Part shown: positions 37,601 to 49,600 of the stretch, piece after piece
Position numbering within the stretch: the first letter of the stretch is position 1
Layout: each line of letters begins with the position of its first letter
Assembly: GCA_023846275.1 (NCBI GenBank)
Contig: CM043869.1
Span: 14,913,501 to 14,977,500, forward strand
Length of the DNA: 64,000 nucleotides
From: Vanilla planifolia
Lineage: Eukaryota; Streptophyta; Magnoliopsida; Asparagales; Orchidaceae
Direction: 5' to 3'
Translations under genes and position numbers: made by a program
Notes under the pieces: model-generated
Told to the model about the DNA's origin: nothing
The model's input: only the letters and a program-made list of their open reading frames with translations
Databases searched by the model: none

Positions 37601-40600
37601 AGCTAACTATTCAACAGGAGGATGAGAATTCACTTTAAAAATATATCTAGTCATTTTACAAGGTCATCTAAAATACAATTATTGTTGATGAGCATTTGAT
37701 GATAAGACTTGTGTTCAAGGATTAGGTCCCTCAGCTTTTAGTAATTCTTTGTCCAAATATTTTGTGGATTTGATGGAAGAGCTTTATTTGAGAGTTGATC
37801 GATACATAATTTTTGAGAAGATATGGAGCAAAATTGAGAACTAAAAGAGATGGTTAACAAAGAATCTTTGGTGTTAGCATCAGAACCAAGGATTGAGAAG
37901 GCTCAATATTTTAAGTGACAAAAGAAATTCAAGTAAATACTAAAAGTATTGTGAAAATTATGGATATGATATGCATACACTATTAGAAGTTGAAGAAATT
38001 AATCGAGAATCTGCTCAAGGATTGGAATTTCTAGGAGCTTTAGTAGTGTTGAAAATCATTTGCTTAAAAGCATGAGTTGGGCACTCCAAATTCAGAGTTT
38101 GCATCTAGAAAATTTTGATTTAGCCTACATTAGTTGAAGATAAAGATAAAAAGCTTATTAGTATCTTTTTTGTTCTTTTTGGTGGTAGCAATTCTAGCTT
38201 GAAAATTTAGGCTTGAAGTTTGTTGGAAGCAAATTGATTGTGGAACTACTCTAGGGTCCATCTCGAAAATCTTGATTACATTCTTTGTCTGGGACCTCTT
38301 ACTTCTTGAGAATTTGTTCAATGATGCAATCATAATCTTTGTTGATAATAAATCATGAACCAGGTTCCATGTGGATTCAAAAAGTTGTCATGTTCTCTCC
38401 TTTTAATCCTTTGTAAAGATGGAATTATCAAGAAGTCTCCTCTCAATTTTTGTCACCCACATCAGAGTTTTGGCAAGGTCTACTATGCAGAGGGAGTGAT
38501 CGTAGTTTCACCCTTTATAGGATCCAACAATTGCTCTGCGCATATGACTAATTTTATTGAATGTGTTGTTCGCATAGAATGCTGTTATCAGAAGGAACAC
38601 CCTTGCTTTTTGGCAATTTCCTTTATTATTTGTTTCTTGGCTAAGTTTTTTACACCTATTGGATTGAGCAACGTAAAAGCAGACTTGCTTTGATCTTGGA
38701 AGTTTTATCTTTGGCCTTGGAGGAGACAAGGAAAATGAAGAGGCTAAAAAGCTAATTTCTTAGATGAATGGATTATGTTATAATATAAGTAACTTGTAAA
38801 CAAATTAAAAGCTCTGTAATTATTCTTGGAAGTTTAAATGGAATTGAGATGGGAGCTACTCTCTCGATTCTTTTTGATTATTTTGATGTTTTTGTATGGA
38901 CTAAAGGATAGCTTCTTGTTGACCAAAAAATTTCCAAGCATTGATTTAATTTGAAATATGGATTTGCCTCAATTTGATAGCAAAAGTGCTCATTTAGTCT
39001 CGAAAAACAAAGCATTATTTTGAAGGAGATTGGTAAATTGCTCTAGACAAAGTTGTTTTGACAAATGTAGTATTCTAAGTTGGTCTCAAATGTGCTTCTT
39101 GTGAAGAAGACAAGTGGAAAATGGAGAACATGCATTCATCATAGTCATCTCAACAATATTTATTATAATGTCCAAGTTTGTGCAATTGTTGTAAATTATG
39201 TATGTAAATATTTGAAATGTATGTAAGAACATGTAATTATGCATATTTTGGTATTATATCATTATTTTTTTGAGAAATTAATATATCATAATAAAATATT
39301 AATATTTTAGTTGTATCTCAAAAAATATGCTATTTTCAAGTTGCTCAAAATGTGTATTAGAGCGTATAGTTAGATAGAGCTCATTGAGAAGAATTTAATA
39401 GTCTTTAGTGCATAATTTTTTTAAACTCTTTTTGATTTTAAAGTTATTTAATTATAAAAATTTAAATTTTTTATTAGTAATAGTTTAATAGTAACAACAT
39501 ATTTCCTTTATCTTTTGCGATGTGCTTGAGAACATTCGTTATCCCTCACTTGGGAAGGCTTGTGAATGTGGATTTTTATTTTAAAAAAAATATGAAAAGA
39601 AAAATGAATAAGACAGAGTTGGAAGGATTGAGAAGGGGATGTCATGGCTGCAACGGTGTTTTTCCGAGCATAGGGAGGAGACGAAAAGGATTTGAGAGCG
39701 ATTAAATGTAGGGTGCTTGGAGAGCTTTGCATGGTGTTTATTTTTTCCTCTTAATCTTTGGTTATCGTGGTAGGAGATGCTTTGTAGAACTGCCTCTTCT
39801 TGGCCTTTTTAGTTTTCTTGTAGTATTTTAGGTTGATCTATTATTCAAACCATAATCCCTTTTATTTCTTTCCTTCATTATTCAACTCATTGCGAGACTT
39901 TACCACTTTTGTGAACTAGTATCAGTAAAGGTAAAAGAAAAACCAATATAATATGAAAAGGAGAGGCTGAATTAGGAGAAGGGAGAAGGGTTTTCGCTAG
40001 GCTGGGTATTGGAAGCTATGGTTGAGGTGAGTTGTAACTTTTGTTGGAGTAATTTAAGAAAATATTTGAGCATTACTACATTGGAAAATTTGAAGTAAGA
40101 AGGCTATTGCTATGCTTTTGGCAAAGCATGAGGAACTGATATCAACTACAACTAGGAGTTTTTCTAGAATTGCTATGAAAAGAGTAGAGGGAGTGGAGTG
40201 TTGTGGTTTGAAATCCAAGAAACAAAATCAAGATTAGTGCGAGAAGTTGTGAAGAAACAATCTTGAAGTGGTTCAATCTATTGTAAGCATTAATTAAATC
40301 AATGAGGAAATGGAAGGCATGAAGAAATGAATGAAAGTAGAGAGATCTTTGAGAATTTGGATAAGTAAATTTAAATAAATTAAGTAGGTGCTATTATTTG
40401 GGTAATATAACATGACATATATAAATTATTTATTCTAATAATAAATCTAAAATATAATTGAAACCATATAAATTGACAATTTTTATTAACTTAAAATTGT
40501 GTGTGTTTGTGTATATATATATATTTATATACATGCATGATATTTATCAATAGAATTATCATAATATAATAGAGTGAGGAATGTTAGTGAATAAAAAGTA

Positions 40601-43600
40601 AAATATGACAGTGATCATTGAGTTTAGTTTGTATTATTACACTTATAAGGTGTTATGATATGATGTGAATTATAACCTAGTTATATTCTATGATATGAAA
40701 GAAAATAGAATTAAAAGAGAAAATTATGTAGATTTTATCTCATGATTTTATTATATATGATGAGTTTTGCCACATGATGCTAGGCATGATAAGTATTGGT
40801 TTAAGGTCAGGTCATAAGATGTTATCAAAGACCTTTGCTATCGTTAGGACCTTGTGTAAAGTTGATGTACGAGGATGATATGCTAATATTATCATTATAT
40901 ATTGTTAATATTTTGTGTAGGTTGATTGCTGAGGACATGTTGTGATTAATATGGTTAGCAAATTATAATATGCCTATAAGTAGAGGTTTAAAGATGATGT
41001 GATGAGATGCTATACAAAAATGAGATATGATTATGAATATGTGATAAATTTTATGAAGGAAAAATTTGAGTCTATTCAAAGTGAACAAAGGCAAAAAAAG
41101 ACAAAAATAGAGATGAAAAAAAGAAATAAATAAAGGATAATATATGATATGTATAAAAGAAATATAGAATATCTTATTTATTCTATGAGTATTTTAAAAA
41201 GTTCATATTCATACTTATGTTTATGCTTATTTTTGTTATTACTCATTTTATCATTTTATGTTAATTGTTATATATAAAATTAATATGTTGAGATTTATAT
41301 TGCTTACTTTCTTATTTATATTATAGGTCTTGTCATAGATATACAAAGAAATGATACTTAAGGTAACATGTGAGCTAGTTGTGAGTGGTATTTTATATGT
41401 TATAGTTTTGTACTTGGTATATTAATATTGAGTTTTTTGTTAGGACATGTATACATATATTTTATTTTGTTGTGGTTTATTTTATTGGAAATGATTTGAT
41501 TACAATTTATATTTAGTTTTAATTGTTGCCCTCATTTGTTGTCGTATTGGTGTCCTTAGTTTTGTTGTTATATCTAATTTTACTTGATTGTTAGTATATC
41601 TCAAGTGTATGTAGGGTGTGACACTTACCCTCGAGATTCTTATCCTCCTCCTTAATCTTGATAAATTATTCTAGACAAAGTTTGTATGACTAATGTAGTG
41701 TATTGAGTGGGTCTCAACTATGCTTCTCGTGAAAAAGTTAAGTGAAAATGGAAAATATACATTGATTTTAGTTATATTAACAATATTTGCCTTGGAGATT
41801 CTTATCCTATTCCTCAAATTGATGTCTTAGTCGATTTGGTTGTTGGCAATTGATATCTTAGCTCAACGCTTTCTCTAGTTGTCACTAGATCAAAATGATA
41901 AATTTTGATGAGAACGAGATTGCTTTTATCATTGACTTAGGGATCTTTTACTATATTGTCATGTCATTTAGATTTTGCAATAGAGCAACATACCAATGAA
42001 TGATGGATAAAGTTTTTTAAAATAAAAAATAGAGAAATGTTAAGGTGTATGTCATGACATTATGATAAGACATTTTTTAACTATCTTAAAGATTTGCATG
42101 GCACTCAACTTTTTGAAGGAACAATGTGCTGTTGCCCTTTAAGTGCACTTACGGTATTTCATCGAAAACGTTTCTTGGAATTTCTTATTGGAAAAGGGGA
42201 TCAAGGTGAACCTAGAGTGAGTAAATGCAAGCCTTGAGATTCCCTCTTCCAAATCAACTCATAAAGTGTAGTGCTTAAATGGCAAGATAGGGGCTCTTAA
42301 TTGATTTATTTCCCTATTTGGGGATATATAAAAAAAAAACTCTATAAAGCTCTTTGTAGATGGCATAAGTTTGAATGGACTTTTGAGTGTGAAGAAGCTC
42401 TTTGATAGCTTATTAGTCCATCTATCTTCTCCTGCAGCATGGAGCAACCCCGTGACCAAATAACTTTTGTACCTACACCATGCTGTCTCACATTCAGAAA
42501 TTAGTTCTTCCTTATTTTGGGAAAAGGGCTTAGTTAAAAAAACTAATTAATTATAGCAGTCATGTCATGAAGTCAGTAGAAACTTGACATGCCACTCGAG
42601 AAATTGGTGTTTGCTTATGTGATGTCATTGAGGAAGCTCCAGCGTCACTTCCAGGGGTGCAAGATCATTGTCACAAGCAATAAACATCTCTAGCATTCGT
42701 TGACTTCTCTTGACAAGACCTGGTCAAATTCAGAGGTGACCTTCTGAACTTAGAGAATTTGATATCATTTTTACTCCAAGTTGGGCAATCTAATCTCAAG
42801 TGCTAACAGATTTTCCTTTCAATGGAGTTGGTATGATAATTTCTGAGGTTGGAATCAACTCCCAAGTTGGAAAATGTTTGCAATCTCATAGATGGAACCT
42901 TGAAAGAGAACAATAGTGGCATTGGAGCAGTCCCGAGTCCTGAAGAAGTAATTGTCTGTCAGTCTATTCAAATTTGCTTCGTCATAATAATTAATAAAGC
43001 TGAATGTGAGATATTGTTAATTGGGTTGAAATTTGCCATAGGTTTGGGAGCTAAAAGACTCATCGTGAACGACTACTCTGAACTAATTGTAAATCAAGTT
43101 CACGAGACATTTGAAATCCAAGATCCATTTCTTAAAATGTATCGGTAGTGGTGCTTGACTTTTTCAAGAGATTCAAGTATATCTTTGTCTGTTATATTTT
43201 TAGGATTGACAATCAAATTACTGATGCTTTGGTCATATGAAACCTGTAGGACATATTGATTGAAGCACTAGTGTGTTGTGCGCTCAGTCTTGGAAAGGCA
43301 CAATTTGAATACCTAGCACCTTGCTAAGAGGTGCGTGTAAAAAGCTGAATGCCTTGGTGTCATTTACTGGTGGCCTGACCATATTGCTTTACTCTTTGTT
43401 TTGTGCCTCTTATCACACATGTTTGCACCACATACCAAAATTTTTAATGCCTTCTTATCAACTCAATCAATTTGTATCTCAGCACATTGAATGTGCCTTT
43501 TCACAATTGTTATATGTGTGCTATGAATTCATGTGTCTCTTAACTGTAAGTTCTGAAGGCCTTATAATGTATGTTGTAGCTATGAGGTTGTGTTTGCGGC

Positions 43601-46600
43601 TCTGGTTATTGTTCATGTTAGTACCTGCTTTTTTCCTTATCTCTGATCAACATATATCTACCTACCAGATGGTATGTCTGTCTATTTGCTGATCTTAAGT
43701 TGCAGCAATGGAGATGTTAGCCAAGCTAAACCCAAGACTGTTGCATCTTTTGAGAAAATCTAGGTGTTGGCTATTTTGATATTTTAATATATTTGGAAGA
43801 ATGATCTATATTCAATATTAATCCTTCTAGATAACACTGCAAATTCTATAGAAAAACAATCTGGTATGCACAAGTAGCAGTATATCCTTAATTACTCTTT
43901 TAAAGTAAAGCACTTGATTTATGCTTTGGTCTATATTAACTGATATGGAAACTAATGCTGAAGCAAAAGCAGATAGAATGGAAAGTTCTCTTCTTATTGT
44001 ACTTCATAGTGTGTTGGCATGAACTTGTACAATTAGTAATGCAGTTCCATCAAGTATAAATTGTTAGTGGATTAACAAATAGATTTTCTGTTTTCCCATT
44101 ATAGAATGGATTTTCTTGAAAAGTTTAATAGTATATTATTTTGTAGATTATCAATTTCCTTCTTTCACATTCTTTAACTTAAGTATGAAAGAAAAGACCC
44201 ACATGGATACAAAGTCAACCTTTTGCCCTATGGATTTTAGAATCATCTTAATCTTTAGTGCTCAATTTTGTCATTATTGTTATTTGTTTCTATCTAAAAG
44301 GACTTGGTATAAAAAATGATCTTAGGTTGAGAATATTTTTTTTGGTTGCCTTTATATGTGTTGTGTGAAGGCCATTGCAACTTTCATAAAGGTGGATGCA
44401 CTGTTCAACAAGAGCATTGCCGTGATCCTAAAGTCATGAAGTGCACATGCAAGATAAAGATTTTTGTTCTATTTATCAATGTAAACCTATGAAAATGACA
44501 AGCGTATTTTTAAAGCAAAGCTTTGGTCCATAGTAGTATCTTCACCAAAAGGCTACTTGAACTTTCTCAACAATCAGCTTTCATATGCCAGATCTACAAG
44601 TTTTAAACAAAAATTATTTTCTCTTTGTTGTGTGCAGTCATAATTTTTTCAATTTATTATTTATTGAACTGAAGCTTGTTTATTTTAATAAGGTACAACC
44701 ATGTGGGTCACTTAGTGTGCAATGTAAGTGCGATCTTGTTTATCAGTATCTTCATAAGGTGAGGTTTGCATTGTATTGTCTATTTCAATTTACAAATTAG
44801 ACATATATGTTAAAACGGGATTTTTTTATTTTGATGGCAATAGTATGTTTTCTGTTATGTTTGGACAGATTTCAGCATCAACCCTTGAAATGGCACTTCA
44901 TTTGGTGATTGAAGGTATCCTTATATAATGGTTATGTATTAGTAGACAACTTGCTTTTAATCCTCACCATAATTTTTTGTAGTTGTTATAAATAGTTTCT
45001 TGATGAATCACGGATCAATGATATATATGTTAAAATGTTTTAAGAGAAAAATGATAGTCTTTTATCTATTATTGATTTATAATCAATTAATATATATGTA
45101 GAAGAAGTGCACTTTTTGTTACCTAAAAGGGGGCACGACAATGCACGATTTGTCATAAAATAAGGAAATAAAATAGCAACTTTGTAGAAATAGTTGATTT
45201 GGTATATCCACCCGAGTTAGCTAAGAAAACATGTTTTCTAACTCCTTCAAATTGGAATGGATCATTCCTAGTTTGTGTGTTAAATCTTCGAAGCTTGGCT
45301 TATGGAGGCTCTTTGTCAGAATATAGATCATCTGCCTAGTAAAAACATATATATCCTGTGAACACACCCATTGTCAATCTTCTTCTCGATGAAATGACAG
45401 TTGACCTTGATATGCTTAATTTAGTCATGATGAATAGCATTGTGGGAAATGCTCAATGTTGTTTTGTTATCAAAATATAGATTAATTCGTAAACTACTAA
45501 CAAGTTTCAAGCCTTAAGGGGTTTGCTTAATCATATTCTCTTACATATATCATGTGCTAAGGATTTAACTCCACTTCTACACTACTCTTTAAGTCAATTG
45601 GTTGCTTTTTTCTAATCTAGTTTACAAGATTTCCTTAAAAGAAGATAGAATGCCCAAGGTAGATCTTCTGTCTATTGAAGAACTTGGATAGTTTGTATCT
45701 ATGTAGAATTTGATTATCCTAGGGTCACATTTTTTTAAGAAAAGCCCTCTTTTAGGAGTAAGATGTTTCTCCTTAGGTGAATGTATAAATTGGTTTACAA
45801 CACTTACTATAAAGGTTATGTGTGGCCAAGTATGGGATAAGTAGATATCTTGCACCCCAATCTTTGAAACTCTCTTAATCAACTTCTTTACCATCTTCAA
45901 TTTCTAATGTTATCTTAACTTTCATTGGTATTTCAATTTATGTCCCAACATACTTATGCCTTGCTAGAAATCAAGTAGATATATCATTTGAGAAAAAATT
46001 AATCCCAATTTTGCTCCTTCACAATAAACATGTATGTGCTTCAAGTTTTTGTAGTCAAACTCTTGAGCTAGGTACTCCTTTAAGGAGGTATATTTGCAAC
46101 CGTCATCTCTTGTAATAATAATGTCATCTTCATATACTATCAGGATAAGCTTTTTTCCATCCTTCAATTATTTGTAGAAAGAAATTTAATTGAATTGTGC
46201 CTACATAACACCTACTATTTTGATTGTTCGAGTGAATTTTTCAAAACCATTCTCTCAGGGATTGTTTCAAGCCATAAAGTGTTTTTCAATTTACATACTA
46301 AATTATTTTTCTTCTCAAATCCTGGTGGATAATCTATGTGGACTTCTTCATGTAAGTTGTTCAAAACGATATATTTTGTGTCTAGTTATTGTATGGATTA
46401 GTTAAGATTAGCTACAAAGGTAGAAAAAATCTTGTAAAATTAAGCTTAGCAATAGGATCAAATGTCTCTTGGTAATTTGTGTCATATGTTTGGGCGTGAA
46501 TCCCTTGGCAATAAGTTTTACTTTATAAAGATTGATATTTCCATGATCATTAAGTTTGATTGTGAAAACCCATGTGTCTCTTGCCTTTTTGCCTTCAAGT

Positions 46601-49600
46601 AGTGTGGCTATCTCCCACGTTCCCTTTTTTTTTCAAGGCACATATTCTTCTAGAACAGTTAGCCTCCATTTTGTATCGACAAGACCTCTTGAATGGTTTT
46701 TGGTACTTATGCTTTGTTAGGTGACGTGGTAAAGGCTTGAAATTTTGGATATAACCTTTTGAGTGAAAGAAACCTAGAAATGTGATGTTGAGTGCATTAA
46801 TCTGTACCTTTTCTTAGGACAATGGGTAGGCTTAGATTGGATGCTTCACTAAGAATTCTGTGGTTGTGATTCCTGTTTTCATAAGTAGGCTTGACAATGA
46901 GAGCTGGGACTGGTGCAGATGTTTGACATTGCTGATTATCAGGTTTGTCACCAACTTGAGAAGTATTCGTGCATGAATACACTAGTTGTAATGATCTATA
47001 CTATCCCCTCCTTCCCCAATATTTTTCAAGGTCAATGAGTGGATAAGCAAGCACAAGTTTGGATATGGTTAGTGACTAAGGCAATTGAATTGTTTGATGA
47101 CTCAAGTATATCCTAAGATTCATCTTCTTTTAAGATTTTCCTTCTAAGATAAGATGACTTGGTAAAATGGGGTTGATTTTCAAGTAACATCCATTGACTC
47201 AAACATAAGATAGAATTATGGGGAGTAACACTTTCATCTACGTTTTGTAGACAAATAGCTAATAAACATGGCATTTTGTTGATTTTTGATCAAGGCTTGA
47301 ATGATTTTAAAGTTAAACATGTATGAATGCTATATGTTTAGATATCTTGTAGAAGAGAAAAAATGGATAAAATGTTTGGATATGTGTGGAGAAGTATTGA
47401 AATTGAAGACTTCAAATTTTGTAACTTTAGAAGACTTTTTGTTTATGAAATAAAATGTGATGAGAACAACTCTATTGAATTGTTTGGGAACATTCATAAT
47501 AATGAACACTAAGATTGAAGCAACTTATAGGGAATGCCATCTTTTCTTTGTGCTATTTCGTCTTATTAAGTTGTATCTAGATAACTTTTTTGATGAATGA
47601 TCTCATTTGATAAAAGTCATTCTCCAATAACTGAGTAAAAATATTCTTTTCTATTGTTAGTTCTTAAGGTTTGGATAGAAATATTGAACTTATTTTTCAT
47701 CATTGGATGAAACATTTGAATTGTTTTCTACTATGATGGGAGTTTGGAGGAAGGAAAGATGATCCTTCAATTAAGGGTTGGTTACTCCTTTAAGCTTTTA
47801 AAATTGTAGTTAGAAAGTGAAGATAGGTGAGATCAGTTAAGTTAATTAGGAAAGGGATGGATGAATGTATTAGGTCATAGAGGGTGTGTGGTAAGGGAAA
47901 TATGTAAAGATAGAATTAAGGTGAGGAAAAAAGGAAGATTTCAAGTTGTGGTTTGATTTGAGAGATTTAGAAGGGAAGTTGGCCATTGAGCGTGTGGTAA
48001 GGGGAATATGTGAAGGGGGAATTAAGGTGAGGGAAAATGAAGATTTGAAGTTGTGGTTCGATTTGAGGAATTTAGAGGGAAAGTTTGCCATGAAGTTGAG
48101 TGGTGAAAGAGATAGAGGTGGTGGTTAAGGTTAAGATTGCTAAAGGAGATGAGGGACTAGAGTTTTGTGGGCCATCATATTGAATTGAGGTGTTATGATT
48201 AAATTAGGTTTCGAAAAAAGATTGTGGTGAATTGTTAGATTGGAATTGTGAGATGAGAGAGAAGAGGCAAGAGGGGAGCGAGGGAAAATCGGATCCTACT
48301 CTTCAAGTTAAGGGTGTGCTCTTCCAGGTAAGCTCTTCCAGGTTGGGTTTTGTGAACTTTATCTATTTTTTTTTCCAAGACATTGCCACATACATTTATA
48401 CTTAAAATACTAAGAAATAAAGAAAGACAAAATTTCTTATAGATGTTGGCTTTGGATTAGCATTGCCTTGAAAGGTGGTGCATCGAGAAGGTTCCTTATC
48501 TAGATTGTGTACAAATTCCTCCTTGAGATGGTGTGCTTGGATGAAGCCTTCTTGGTCAATGCATAATACAAATACCTTCACGATAATTACCAATCAACAA
48601 CTTCTATCATATCAACTAGTTTGACTACTCAAACTCGAAAAAGAAAGTTGAAACTAGTAAGTTAAATGTCATGAATTCTACTAAGTTATTACATAACTAC
48701 AAATGCATAAACAAAAGAAGGTACACTATTGCTCCCAGGTTAGACCAATAATGGCATCTTGGCTTTATTTATGCTCCTTTACATGTTTTGGTTTGGGATA
48801 TTGTCACGAGCTTATGCATTACCTAGTGTTTATGTACAATCATATTATTTGACTCTACTATAAACTCTAGATAATTATCCATTGATACTTGTCTTGAATC
48901 TTTATGATTTTTCTTTGAGAAGATAGATTCAACAAACTCTACTATAAGCATCAATGAATGTAATGAATCATTGGGTATCAAGAATATTTTTAACTCAGAA
49001 GGATCCTTAAGTATCATTATTAATGAGAGAGAATTGGTGTGACTCTTTGTATTGTCTGATAATGAATTAATTACAAGTGTGCTTGGCCAAATGATAAACT
49101 CTATAATTGAAAAAATTAAGATTTTCATTCATACATAAATTAGGAAATAAATGTTTCAGATAATGAAAATTTGGGTGGCCTAACTTGTGATGCTACAAAA
49201 TTAGAACATCATGATTCGAAATAGAAAAAGAATCACTCTATTATAGTAACCTATTTTTCCACACATGCTTCAGTCTCAAGATAATTACCCACCATCTTCT
49301 CTGTTGTGCCAATCATCCTCTTTAATTCCAACTCTTGTATTGCACTCAAAGTATTAGAGAGTTTAGTAGGAAGCATAAAATCATAAGCCAAGTTTCTAAT
49401 TGAAAAAATGTTACATGCTAGATCAAGAACTTGAAGGTCAAAATGTAAGAGAAATGAATTTGATTAGTGAACAATACCTTTTCCAGCCACAAAAGAGTGA
49501 GTCTTATTGGTTATTTTCATTGTGGAGTTCTTTCAATAAGGAATATAATAAGGAAATGGAATGGTTAATCTATCATATGGTCCAAGGCATCAGAGTTGAA

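Larger units (their letters stand above)
35215..43330 (+). mobile_element. Decayed Ty3/gypsy (Tat-like) element in intron 1
   Basis: Plus-strand order: LTR, primer-binding-like site, gag remnant (about 37500-37860), reverse transcriptase (about 39020-42090, interrupted by a solo LTR) and RNase H (42849-43230). The RNase H reads NKAECEILLIGLKFAIGLGA and then VNDYSELIVNQVHE, the form carried by Tat/Retand/Ogre-type elements as an extra RNase H. The 3' LTR and integrase are not found, so the 3' end is lost. Heavily broken, with well over ten interruptions; an old fossil. Confidence 0.8.
34683..44692 (+). other. Host gene intron 1 (10.0 kb)
   Basis: Begins GTATTTTCG and ends TTTTAATAAG. It contains a Tat-like gypsy fossil (35215-43330) with a nested solo LTR, and ordinary T-rich intron sequence at both ends (34683-35214 and 43331-44692). 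Open frames in 43331-44692, the longest 123 codons at 43321-43692, show no domain and are rejected. Confidence 0.65.

Noticed and set aside
43321-43692. 123-codon frame near the end of intron 1
   Set aside because: AT-driven hydrophobic composition in an intron, directly upstream of exon 2, with no domain and no splice support.
43720-43780. Candidate extra exon of the host gene after a 'ttgcag' acceptor
   Set aside because: The open stretch is short and stops before a convincing donor. Splicing exon 1 directly to 44693 already agrees in phase.
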